A program made the translations under genes and the position numbers. From contig JAJFPB010000004.1 in assembly GCA_020881915.1 (NCBI GenBank), positions 186,001 through 250,000 on the forward strand: a DNA stretch of 64,000 bases, read 5' to 3'. This stretch comes from Paramyrothecium sp. XJ0827. Taxonomy: Eukaryota > Ascomycota > Sordariomycetes > Hypocreales > Stachybotryaceae. The notes beneath the pieces were generated by a model. The model was given only the letters and a program-made list of their open reading frames with translations, did not search any database and was not told the DNA's origin. Shown here piece by piece: positions 53,608 through 64,000 of the stretch (within the stretch, counting starts at the first letter, position 1; each line of letters opens with the position of its first letter).

Positions 53608-56600
53608 GCTGGGTAGTGAGGATCACATGAAGGTGTGAGGAGACGTGTTGGAAAAGACTACGATAATAAGCGGCACGAAAAGAAGTTCACTCAGCTGCAA
53701 GGCAGTGAACCAGGACGTGATCTTTTTGGCACGTTACCCCCCTCGGAAAAGTGGGCAAAACCCCTTTGCCAACATTATGGGTCTGGGGAATTGTAATAAC
53801 CGATAGTCTCGATTGCACCATATCGCGTCATCGCCATTTTGCGGTTCGTCGGGGAACGCCAAGCCACCGCCCGAGAACTAAAAACTACCATCCAGTATCC
53901 GTTCTCTGCGCTATTTTATTCCCTGCCAGGAGCTGTAGTGTTCAGTCTTGTTTGCCACAGCTCGTGAAAAGCTAGACTCCTATGGACAGACACTACCTAG
54001 TAATGGATACAAGGCACATGTCGACAATCGCTTTGTTCGGTAGCCTCTGGGATGAATTAATTAAGCGTAGAGGCTGAGCTTTGCAGCACCCTCTGGAGAT
54101 AAGAAACCATGCACTTGTAGCATCCGCTTCCCTGTGAGCCTCAAAGATTGGCTGACGATTGGTGAGGTAAGCGATATCGGATGCATGGCCAGATTTGCTG
54201 AATGCAGGGATCCGGACCGAAGTCGCTCGTTTTATGTGAAGTTTAGTTTCGGTCGCTTATTGGTCGACGATCCGGATCAGACAAGCGACTGTTTTCTGCA
54301 ACGCAGGACTATTGCCTACGATTGTCCTGGGCGGGATGTTAAAACCCACCTCGCTCTCCAATTTAAAGCCATGTATTCCACAAGGGAACTCCGCTCTAGC
54401 CCAATTGCCAGCTCTCGGTGTTAAGGATATGGCACTCGGATATGGCACTCGACACACCATCCGAAAAAGCTTGCAGCTGCTTCATCAGATTGCGATGCCA
54501 AGACGGCCCCAAAATTCCAAGGTCTCCGTGGGGATCCAATTCCTTGCATGCAATTGTCTGCATGACGCTCTTGAATGCCTTATTAACCAGCAACAGGACG
54601 TCCAGCCTGACCACGATTGGCCACAGAAGTAGCCTAGCAGGGTAGCAGGCGCCTGCTCGTCTGTCTGCACTGGATGCCTCAACTGGACAGAAACGGTGTC
54701 AGATGATCAGTCACTGCTATCATTCTCACACTGTGAAACTCTTGTGTTGACTTTTACGGATACGAAGATTCATTACGGGCTGCTCGTAAAGCTCATGCCC
54801 GAGGGAGTAATGTAACTCGTAATTTGAGCCAATGGCACGGAGAGACTTGACCATATTCTTATTGAGAAACAACATTTCTTCACCGTGATCATGATACCCA
54901 AACTTCCCCTCAAAGCCAGCCATGTCACAGATGTCGGCATTGACATGCTCGTGGAGAATTGGTTTTTTACTACTCCCGTTCTTCTCGCGTTGAACAATGC
55001 CATCAAAATTAGCCTTCAGATAAATCCCCTTCTCATCCGGCTGGGCACATCTCACTCGCTCAAGGAGTCCAGTAGGGTAGTTTGGGCTATCATGTCAACC
55101 CTAATCTTGACTCCTTTTTCACATTACGAAAGTGTGGCTCCCGATCCAGTCCGCCTACATACAGTCTCTACGGCAATTTACAATATTTGCGTGCATGCTG
55201 GTAGTACCATGGACTCCGATGGCAACAGCACGACATCCGCGCCGTAATGGAAGTTTGACATGACTTGCTCACAGCGCCGATGTCCATCGCGGGAATCATG
55301 TTCCATTATTAATGGAGAAATTCCTTTCGTGACAAACTGAAACATGCTAGAGGACAAAAATTACTGACTCAATGAACCATTGCAACAAGTCCTTGCCCAA
55401 ACAGTCGTTCTAAAGTGTACTGTGAGCGAGCCTTGTTTTGAACCTCAAAGGAGGACTCTAAGAAGATTGTTGCTCCACAATTCTTATTATTATTATTTTT
55501 TTTTTCTTTTTTCAAAAAAAGCCCTGATAATTCTGGACTAAGGTATTTGCAAGCTTTTTATCTCCCATGGCTCCACCTATTTATCCTGATTAGCACATTC
55601 TAGGGGCTACAAATGTATTAAAGGCGAAATGTACGGCCAAGCATGTCTTCAAAGAGTATGCTATCAGTTGGTAAGGACAGTAGACTTCTGGGTATGTTTT
55701 CGCAGGCCCTCTTCATCACGAATGTAAATCCTTTCAAAAAGTGGACTATTTTCATCTATTGGTCCTGTCCGTTTCCATCAGGTTAACTTCTTACATGATT
55801 AAATGAAAAAGAAAACATAAATATGCAGCCTTTAAGAATTGCTTGCAAACTTTGTATGGTTGTAGTCTGAAGTTGTGAGTATAAGAACTTGTAATATTTC
55901 TAAGGGTTACCTACTAGTCCCTGGGAATTAAATAGCTCACTGTAGATACACAATATTAGCTATAGGTAATAGCGATTATTGCAACGAGTCTATTAAACAG
56001 TACATGGTCAGGAGACTTCGCGTGTGACCAAGATGATTCTGAAGACCATCGAGCACCCGTTCAAGGTCTTTCAATGCACCTTTATGAAAGAAATATGTAT
56101 ATTTCTTTCTTTGTTTCCGACCATTTTTCGCTGTTGTCACCGGGCCAGGGTTTATAACTGAAGTAGAACCTTTTACATTAACAAGAGATCTCCTACCGAA
56201 CTTTCGGTGATCACATACTTTTCCTGGAGCATTTTTCCAGATATTCCTTCAGTTTCAATAATCCATCCCTCGACCGCAATATCGACTGATGCACAATATG
56301 AACAGTGTTACCTTTGAGGGTTAAACCCCTGAGTGCTGTGCACCTGCTCAAGAATCGCTTCGACTGTGTGTCAGAAAGTTTGAAGAGTCGGGACCCTTTC
56401 TTCAAGAGCTTGGATGTCTTCTCCGTAGCTCTTTACAGCTGAGATATATGTAGCCAAGCCCTGGAATACCGAAAGACCAAGCGAAATGAGTCCAGCAGCC
56501 CTCACTTGCGATGGAGAAAGGATCCGACATAATGCCTAATCCCGAGGCACTAGATAGACTGAGATGACCTGCGACCTCGATCTTCCCCTTTCTCAGCAGA

Positions 56601-56762
56601 GAACGACTATCTTCTATCTGCCAAGAACGGGCATTTAAAAAAGCGAACCCCGCTTCAGGCAGCAATGAACAGCTAGAATTTGACGGTCTACCCTATACTA
56701 AGGTCCAAGTGTGGTCGTACTAGGTGCAACTCCGTATTTGTGCAGTGCTAATTGCGAGAACC
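53608..56762. other. gene-poor region
   Basis: 3.15 kb without a supported gene. 55480-56010 is AT-rich with homopolymer T/A tracts. A minus-strand frame at 54726-55055 (GHELYEQPVMNLRI) lacks an ATG and any recognised family; it may be a relic. Confidence 0.5.
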
Positions 56763-58080
56763 TTGCCTAAGCGTCAAATTGACTTGCATGGCAGCACAGA
56801 AGACTAGTCGAATTCTCGGCAGAAGAGACTGGTCGGTACGCCACCATGAGTCATTGCTGGGGCCGCCCAGACACGTCCAAGCCGGCAATAATTAAAAGAT
56901 ACAACCTCGGGACTTATGAGAATGCAATTTGATGCGATGAGATATCATCCTTTTTCCGGGAAGCCATAAAGTTTTGCAGAAAAGTGAAGTACTTTTGCCT
57001 GTGGATCGGAACGCTCTGTATTGTCCAAGAATGGAAGGAGATTGGGTGAGTGAATCTCTGACAATGACAGAAGTCTATTCGAGTGGATATTTAGCCACAG
57101 CAGTGCTAGACAGCAGTCATAACCAATGCCCGGATCCGTGGTCGATATATCTTGACGCTATTTAGCGACGGCCAATGACAGCGTATGACTTACCGTCGCC
57201 CCTGCCGGATCGCCCTGGCCATGTCCGGCCGTCCCACCACCAATATCATAACCACCAATATCATAATTACGTTCATCATGTTCGCACTTTAGGGTCGAGA
57301 GATACAGACCCCTTTGATGAAAGGAGCATGGGCCATGTAGGAGCTTTTTGTTGCGCGACGAACCATATACGTGTGCGCCTCGGAGTTAGTCTGGGAGTGT
57401 AAATCACGATCTGCTGCAGATTATCGCATATTTTATAAGCCTACATACCCTCCTTTCCAGTGCGTAAAAGAGAGTTCCCCACTAAACTATCTCTTGAAAA
57501 AAATATTCATCAGGCCCGATGGAAGAGCCTATTTGCAGTCATGAGATCACGACTTTTGGATGGAGATGGGTGTCTCCTGCTCATGCGTACGGTTAGGAAA
57601 GCTATTAGATCGATCTATTGCATTTCCAGGGCTTACCGAGGCTGTCCAGATAGCGACTGGCGGACTTGCCTGTTTGGCATATGGAGGCAAGATCTGCCGC
57701 GAGTACTCTTTCATGGACTCCTGAGCCGACAACCAGCTTGGAAGCTCCCAGGTTAGCGGGAGTGCCTACATGATCGTGAATGTCACTGGTTTTAGAAGAC
57801 ACGTGTTCTTTCGACTTTGGGAATGCCCTTCCCTACGGCTTCTTACAAGACTCAAATGTTCTGTCGTTGATTTCGGGAGCTCGGATGATGGGTCTGCTTT
57901 GCTTACATTGCAAAGCCGCTTCGTCACAGCTTGAATCCAGTGGTGGACTAGCAGTGACTCACCAACCATGTTTCTCACAGTCCGGCATGACGCGAAGCCT
58001 GACCAACGGCACCGCGTTGTCCTTTTTGCTGATCGTCGATCACTTGGGGAGGATTCCCTGCCAAAATCCAGGACACTGAA
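56763..58080 (+). pseudogene. HET-domain gene, degraded by stops and frameshifts
   Basis: Pieces of one HET protein appear in order across the forward frames: LPKRQIDLHG (56764), RLVEFSAEETGRYATMSHCW (56801), FFREAIKFCRKVKYFCLWIG, a stretch equivalent to the usual VYSNxYLxIAA (VYSSGYLATAV), ELFVARRTIYVCASELVWEC (~57341), CLFGIWRQDLPRVLFHG followed by RQPAWKLP (~57670-57750), and DFGSSDDGSALLTLQSRFV (~57870-57930). At least three internal stops and several frame changes separate them. The order and spacing match a full-length ~600-residue HET protein of the YATLSHCWG subtype, different from the HET gene at 13317. No intact frame can be restored by splicing alone, so it is a pseudogene. Confidence 0.75.
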
Positions 58081-59257
58081 TGCCTGCTCTTAGGAACAAC
58101 CAATGACACTGCATTTCAGTGGTTCTTGGCGTAAGAAAACGTAAGGTTAAGTAAAGGTACCAGCACATCGGAATGACTGCCTTCCAGGTTAAGTCTGATG
58201 ATGTGTCTCAACCGGCGGATTTCTCCACCGATTCTCCCAGAGAGTTCAAAATGACCTGACACCACGATCAATCACATTCGTTAGGGAAACAGCTCGCAAT
58301 CTCGTCAGATCTGCCCAGCTCTTGCTGTCGGTTTCGTGTATAGAAGAGGGCTGTATACTGCTAGAGGTTTTATTTCAGTGTACATCACTTCAATCTAATA
58401 CAAAAATTGTATGAATGGTCGCTGTCAAGCACACAAACTTTTAATGTACAGTATTGATTTGAGGCAGTCATTTTGCAAAGTTCACGGCCACCGGAAGCAA
58501 ATTGAGCCCGTGGTAACAAGATTGTTTGCGGAGTATGAGATAAGATTGCTGCAGAATTTTCATATCTTTTCCGGAGTTGGCGGAGTTTGCTATCTTTAAT
58601 ATCTGACGACCGGCCGGACTTAATAATCCGCTACGCCTTTTAGTGCGCCGTGCAGTGAGCAAGGCTGAGAATTGGAGGGTCCGTTAGTGGCGGAGTTGCA
58701 TCTAGGGTTCGATCTTGTCAGACGCTTCCCCGTTTGCGCTTAGTGTGTCGGACTGCCAGGAATGCGACAGTCCGCAAGGGGGTGGATAGGAGGTGGATAT
58801 CCTTCAAGGTAGTGGGGAAGTAATCATAACATCCTGCGCGCTCAAGGCGTAATTTGGCTGTGTCATTGCGGACTTGCTCTGTAACAAGGATGGGCCGCGC
58901 AACGCAAGGCTACTAGACCCTGAAGCCTCCGTAAGATCCGACAGCCGGGCGGACTTCACAAACACACAATCAGAGTCTAGCTCAGGTTCTTTTTGCGGGA
59001 GTGGATTTCTTCTCCTCTTCACGGGTTGACTTCATCGGATTTAACTAGACCCTTAAACAATGTTCTGGCTCAATATTAATACTGAATTAGCTCCCTCGTT
59101 ATCTCAATTCCAAGCTTCTTGATCAACTACTTACCAGTCATCCAGCAACCCCCAATTCTTAACCCAAGGGTACACACATCCAACATTCCTATTTGATACC
59201 CCACTGTTAGCAAAACAAGAACGAAAAGGAGTGCCGACGGCCTCCTAAAGCATCATC
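58081..59257. promoter_or_regulatory. ABC transporter upstream region
   Basis: 1.18 kb with no supported gene. It contains the CGGAC/GTCCG cluster at 58615-58954. Confidence 0.5.
58615..58954. promoter_or_regulatory. cluster of six CGGAC/GTCCG motifs upstream of the PDR transporter
   Basis: CGGAC or its complement occurs at 58615, 58679, 58749, 58770, 58869 and 58950: six times in 340 bp, about nine times the random rate. Two of them form a dyad (CGGACTG...CAGTCCG, 58749-58774). CGG/CCG triplets are the usual half-sites of Zn2Cys6 regulators, which control PDR genes in fungi. Binding is inference. Confidence 0.45.
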
Positions 59258-62200
59258 ATGCCTGACGCCATGGGCAGTCTGGCTAGTGAGAATGCCTCCG
59301 TCACCACAAAGGAAGGTGGAATTACGACTGCAACATCCGTAACGGGCTCTTCCAGAGATGAGATGGAAGAAAAAGATAGAGAAACCCTAGTCGCTTCAGG
59401 GGATAGCGACGACAACGATAACACAGCTGAACTAGAACGACGGACTTCGATCGTCCAATCCCTGGCGCGCACCTACTCAGAAGCGAACGGCATCAATGGC
59501 AATCCTTTCCTGGCTACAGGCGACTCAGCCCTGAATCCAAACTCGACCAGTTTCTCGGGTCGTGCATGGGCTAAGGCCCTGGTTAATCTAGTCTCGGGCA
59601 GCGGCGTATCGTTCCGGACTGCCGGTGTCGCGTTCCAGAACCTGAACGTGTACGGCTATGGCCATTCCACTGACTACCAAAAAGACGTGTTCAACATCTG
59701 GCTGAGCGCCGCCAATCTTCTAACCAGAGTAACTGGCCAGAAGAAGACACGCATTGATATCCTGCGAAACTTCGATGGCATTGTCCGAAAGGGTGAAATG
59801 CTTGTCGTTCTTGGACCTCCGGGCTCTGGCTGTTCCACATTTCTCAAGACTGTTGCCGGCGAAACGAACGGCATATGGGTGGATGATAGCTCCTACCTCA
59901 ACTATCAAGGTCCGTCCAGTACTCACATCTTTCTGCTACTAAGAAGAAAAGTAGCTGACAAGTATACAGGAATATCGCCCGAAGAAATACATTCAGATCA
60001 TCGAGGAGAAGCTATCTATACCGCAGAGGTCGACGTTCATTTCCCCATGTTATCTGTCGGCGATACCTTGACCTTTGCGTCTCGCGCCCGTCGCCCTCGA
60101 ACCCTGCCCGAAGGCATACAGCCAGATACCTTTGCCAACCATTTACGGGATGTTGTCATGGCTCTGTTCGGAATCTCACATACTGTTGATACTCCCGTCG
60201 GTAACGATTTTATTAGAGGTGTATCAGGCGGCGAACGGAAGCGTGTTACCATTGCCGAGGCTGCGCTTTCGGGTGCACCATTGCAATGCTGGGACAATAG
60301 TACACGAGGCCTCGATTCCGCGAATGCTATCGAGTTCTGCCGAACCTTGAGGCTTCAAGCAGACATGTTTAACAACAGCGCCTGCGTATCAATCTACCAA
60401 GCGCCCCAGAGCGCGTATGATTTGTTTGACAAGGTCACTGTTCTCTATGAAGGCCGACAAATCTTCTTCGGTCCAGCAACAACAGCACGACAGTACTTTA
60501 TTGACCTTGGCTTTGAGTTTCCTCTACGCTCCACTACGCCTGACTTCCTTACGTCTATGACCAGTCCTCAGGAAAGAATCATCCGCAAGGGCTGGGAAGG
60601 CAGGGCCCCCCAAACCCCCGATGACTTCGCTGCTGCTTGGAGAGCTAGTCCTCACTACCGTGCCCTGCAAGCTGAGATTGAGGAGTACAAGCAGGCCCAC
60701 CCCTTGGGTGGAGTGGATGCCGAAGTTTTCCGGGCGTCCAAGAGAGCTCAGCAAGCTAGGGGACAGAGAGCCAAGTCACCCTACACCCTCTCCTACCTAC
60801 AGCAGATTGACCTTACCATGTGGCGAGGCTGGAAGCGTCTAATTGGCGACCCCAGCATTACTCTCAGTTCACTTTTCGGAAATGTCATCATGGGACTTAT
60901 CATTTCCAGTGTTTTTTACAACCTTCAGGAAACAACAGACAGCTTCTTCCAACGAGGGTCCCTTCTTTTCTTTGCTATGCTCATGAATGGGTTTTCAAGT
61001 ATCCTTGAGGTATGTTAATCCAGCACTTGCCGGACGGTGGTATACTAACGGATTTCTAGATTAATACCCTTTATGCTCAACGTCCAATTGTCGAGAAACA
61101 TGCAAGATATGCCTTGTATCATCCTTCTGCAGAGGCATTCGCTTCCATGGCATGCGATTTACCTTACAAGATTCTCAACACAATCATCTTCAACCTGATC
61201 CTATACTTCATGACGAATTTGAACCGAACACCAGGGGCCTTCTTCTTCTTCCTTCTTATCTCATTCTTCACTGTCCTTACGATGTCTATGCTCTTCCGTA
61301 CCATCGCATCACTATCTCGATCTTTGGCTGGGGCCATGGTCCCCGCAGCCATTATCATCTTGTCCTTGGTCATGTTTACGGGCTTTGTCATCCCGATCGA
61401 CTATATGCTGAGTTGGTGTCGATGGATCAACTACATCAACCCACTGGCGTATGCCTTCGATGCCCTGATGGCGAATGAGTTCCATGGCCGCAACTTCCAT
61501 TGCAATCAACTGGTTCCGGACCCCAGAATTGCGGCGTATGCGAATGTCGGTAGCAGCAACATTGTGTGTAGTGCCATTGGGTCAGTGCCCGGTCTGGACA
61601 CTGTGAATGGTGATGCATACGTTGGCTCGGCTTTCAGTTATGAATGGGGAAATCGCTGGCGAAACTTTGGCATTGTTGTTGCCTTCATGATCTTCTTTTT
61701 GGGTACGTACTTGGTCGCCGCCGAACTTGTATCTGAGAAGAAGTCGAAGGGTGAGGTGCTTGTTTTCCGCCGTGGACAAAAGCCTGCCATCTTCAAGGAA
61801 AAACACATCGACGACCCCGAAGATATTCGAGTCGGTCCTGTTACTACTATTGATCGCAACCGTGGTAACGGTAGTGGTGTCATCGAGGAGCAGAAATCAG
61901 TCTTCCATTGGAACAACGTCAGTTATGACGTCCAACTGAAGGGAGAAACAAAGCGAATTCTAGATAATGTGGATGGTTGGGTCAAGCCCGGAACCCTTAC
62001 TGCACTAATGGGCGTGTCAGGTGCGGGCAAAACGACACTTCTGGATGTATTGGCCGACCGAAAGTCTGTTGGTGTTATTACAGGAGACATGCTTGTGGAC
62101 GGTTATAGTCGCGATGCCTCCTTCCAACGGAAAACGGGTTACGTTCAACAACAGGACCTCCATCTACAAACAAGCACTGTCCGAGAAGCGCTTAACTTTA

Positions 62201-63831
62201 GCGCTCTTTTACGCCAGCCAGAACACGTTCCCAGACAGGAGAAACTTGATTACGTGGAGGAAGTAATCAAGCTCCTTGATATTGAGGACTGTGCGGATGC
62301 GATCATTGGTGTCCCTGGAGAAGGACTCAATGTTGAGCAGCGAAAACGCCTTACTATTGGTATTGAACTTGTCGCAAAACCACCATTGTTGCTCTTCGTC
62401 GACGAGCCCACTTCCGGCCTTGATTCGCAGACGTCTTGGGCGATCCTGGACCTGCTTGAGAAGTTGACCAAGAGCGGTCAAGCTATCCTATGTACTATCC
62501 ATCAACCATCAGCTATGCTTTTTCACCGGTTCGACCGCTTGCTGTTCCTTGCCAAGGGTGGCAAGACCGTCTATTTTGGCGATGTGGACAAGATGACGTC
62601 GTATTTTGAACGAAATGGCGGTTTCCCTTGCCCTGCTGAAGAGAACCCGGCAGAATGGATGCTGCAAGTGATCGGTGCTGCACCAGGCTCTAGTACTGAT
62701 ATCGTGTGGCACGATGTCTGGAGGAATAGCTCGGAGTACCAGGATGTGCAGACTGAGTTGGCACGTCTCAAGGACAACCAAGTTGCCCATCCGAATACTT
62801 CTGAGGACCGAACCACCTACCGTGAATTCGCTGCCAACTATACCACCCAATTTAGGGAGGTTACCTACCGCGTTTTCCAACAATATTGGCGCACACCAAC
62901 TTACATTTACTCAAAAGCAGCCTTGTGCATTGCTGTGTCCCTTTTTATTGGCTTTGCGTTTTTCAAGGCACCCAACTCAATCCAGGGTCTTCAGAACCAG
63001 ATGTTCTCTATCTTCCTTATTCTTATTACCTTTGGTCAGCTCGCACAGCAAACTATGCCCCAGTTTGTGACCCAGAGGTCTTTGTATGAAGCCCGAGAGC
63101 GTCCATCAAAGGTCTACAGCTGGAAAATATTTATGCTGAGCCAGATTATTGTGGAACTGCCGTGGAATGGCCTCATGGCAGTTTTCATGTATCTGTGCTG
63201 GTACTACCCTGTTGGTCTTTACCGAAATGCCGAGCCAATGGACCAGGTAAACGAACGGGGTGCTTTGGTGTTCCTCTTCCTCCTCGTCTTCCTCCTTCAC
63301 GCCTCTACCTTTGCCGACCTGATCATTGCCGGATTCGAAGCTGCCGAGGTCGCAATGAACATCCTCAACCTTTGTTTCACGCTGTGTCTCATTTTCTGTG
63401 GCATTCTCGCCAGCCCAGACCAATTCCCCCGCTTTTGGATTTTCCTATATCGCCTATCACCCTTCACATACCTCGTATCCGGTCTACTCTCGTCGTCAGT
63501 TGCAAACACGAATGTTGTCTGCGCGAACAACGAGTTGCTCAGCCTTGACCCACCCGATGGTCAAACCTGCGAAGACTACATGTCTACGTACATGCAAATA
63601 GCCGGCGGTTACCTCCAGAATGCCAGTGCTACAGAAAACTGCCAATATTGTCCCATGGACGATACCAATGTGTACTTGGCAAGCGTTAGAGCACCTTACT
63701 CAGAGAGATGGCGCAATCTTGGAATCATGTTTGCGTACATCATTTTCAATGTGTTTGGAGCATTGGCATTATACTGGCTTGCACGTGTGCCGAAGAAGGG
63801 TGGACTCTTTGGCAAGAAGAAGAAGGACTGA
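59258..63831 (+). CDS. PDR-type (ABCG) full-size multidrug ABC transporter
   Basis: 1487 residues from three exons: 59258-59909, 59970-61009 and 61060-63831. Intron 1 (60 nt) has no stop and keeps frame if retained, but the family reads YQGISPEE across it. Order is NBD1-TMD1-NBD2-TMD2. NBD1: Walker [13 protein letters not shown] with the PDR-specific Cys for Lys, signature [13 protein letters not shown], and a degenerate Walker [16 protein letters not shown]2: canonical Walker [20 protein letters not shown], a degenerate signature [12 protein letters not shown] and Walker [18 protein letters not shown]. This mirrored degeneracy is normal for fungal PDR pumps. TMD segments follow each NBD, with a Cys-containing extracellular loop before the last helix (NCQYCPMDD). 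The protein ends in KKKKD. Expected in the plasma membrane, exporting azoles, xenobiotics or the cell's own metabolites. Confidence 0.95.
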
Positions 63832-64000
63832 GCGAGCTTGGTAGCCACTGAACTTCCAAGCATTGATCGAGGCGAAACACGAATCTATAGACAGCGTTTG
63901 GATGGGGAGTCAATGCAACCCGAACTCCAAAAGTCGATACTGCTTTGAGGCAAAGTAACAAGCAATGGTCATATATCCGGCCGTATGCTTGCTCTAGCTC
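63832..64000. other. 3' flank of the ABC transporter gene
   Basis: 169 bp to the window edge; no feature seen. Confidence 0.5.

Noticed and set aside
54726..55055. Minus-strand frame with GHELYEQPVMNLRI
   Set aside because: No ATG, no family; at most a relic.
58804..59022. 72-codon minus-strand frame in the ABC promoter
   Set aside because: Begins at GTG and lacks features; the region looks regulatory.

Overview
The window reads as nuclear DNA of a filamentous ascomycete, most likely Sordariomycetes and perhaps Hypocreales. Genes are single and scattered on both strands. Most have short GT-AG introns (about 49-91 nt, often with a CTAAC/CTGAC branch site), so most genes here were re-assembled from several reading frames. 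The gene set is fungal: HET proteins, a Zn(II)2Cys6 regulator, RTA1, PDR-type ABC and DHA2 MFS transporters, LysM and secreted proteases. I saw no tRNA, rRNA or CRISPR array. All functions come from reading motifs; no database search was run.

Layout. 1-2.3 kb: the 3' part of an RHS/YD-repeat protein of the bacterial Tc-toxin C / SpvB type, with an unrecognised tail that has a nuclease-like D-x10-E-x-K motif and a glycine-zipper end. 3.4-9.6 kb: an AIG2-like gamma-glutamylcyclotransferase gene, an amidase with a one-base frameshift, a decayed second copy of the AIG2 gene's 3' end, and an amidoligase with a nonsense codon. AIG2 plus amidoligase is a known fungal gene pairing; here it is decaying. 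10-21.4 kb: a hypothetical protein, a small heat-shock protein, a HET protein with a membrane tail, an ACC-synthase-like aminotransferase, a small secreted protein and a DUF1993 protein. 22.5-28.6 kb: a secretome block with a LysM-CBM18 protein, a Thr/Ser-rich secreted protein and, divergent from it, a zinc metalloprotease-like protein. 29.4-32.5 kb: an F-box-like protein and a Pmp3-like peptide.

34.9-37.6 kb: a Zn2Cys6 regulator divergent from an RTA1 transporter, with two identical 12-bp palindromes in the shared promoter. 39.2-46.5 kb: two divergent FAD monooxygenases, one fused to a large membrane domain, then a secreted S33 peptidase. 49-53.6 kb: an RGS-LOV blue-light receptor and a 14-TM MFS exporter. 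53.6-59.2 kb: gene-poor DNA with the remains of a HET gene. 59.3-63.8 kb: a full-size PDR/ABCG transporter with a cluster of CGGAC motifs upstream.

The regulator, RTA1, monooxygenases, peptidase and exporter could form a small specialised-metabolism or stress/export neighbourhood, but no synthase gene is present, so this is inference. The damaged amidase, amidoligase and HET genes suggest birth-and-death evolution typical of accessory fungal DNA; the amidoligase stop is of RIP type.
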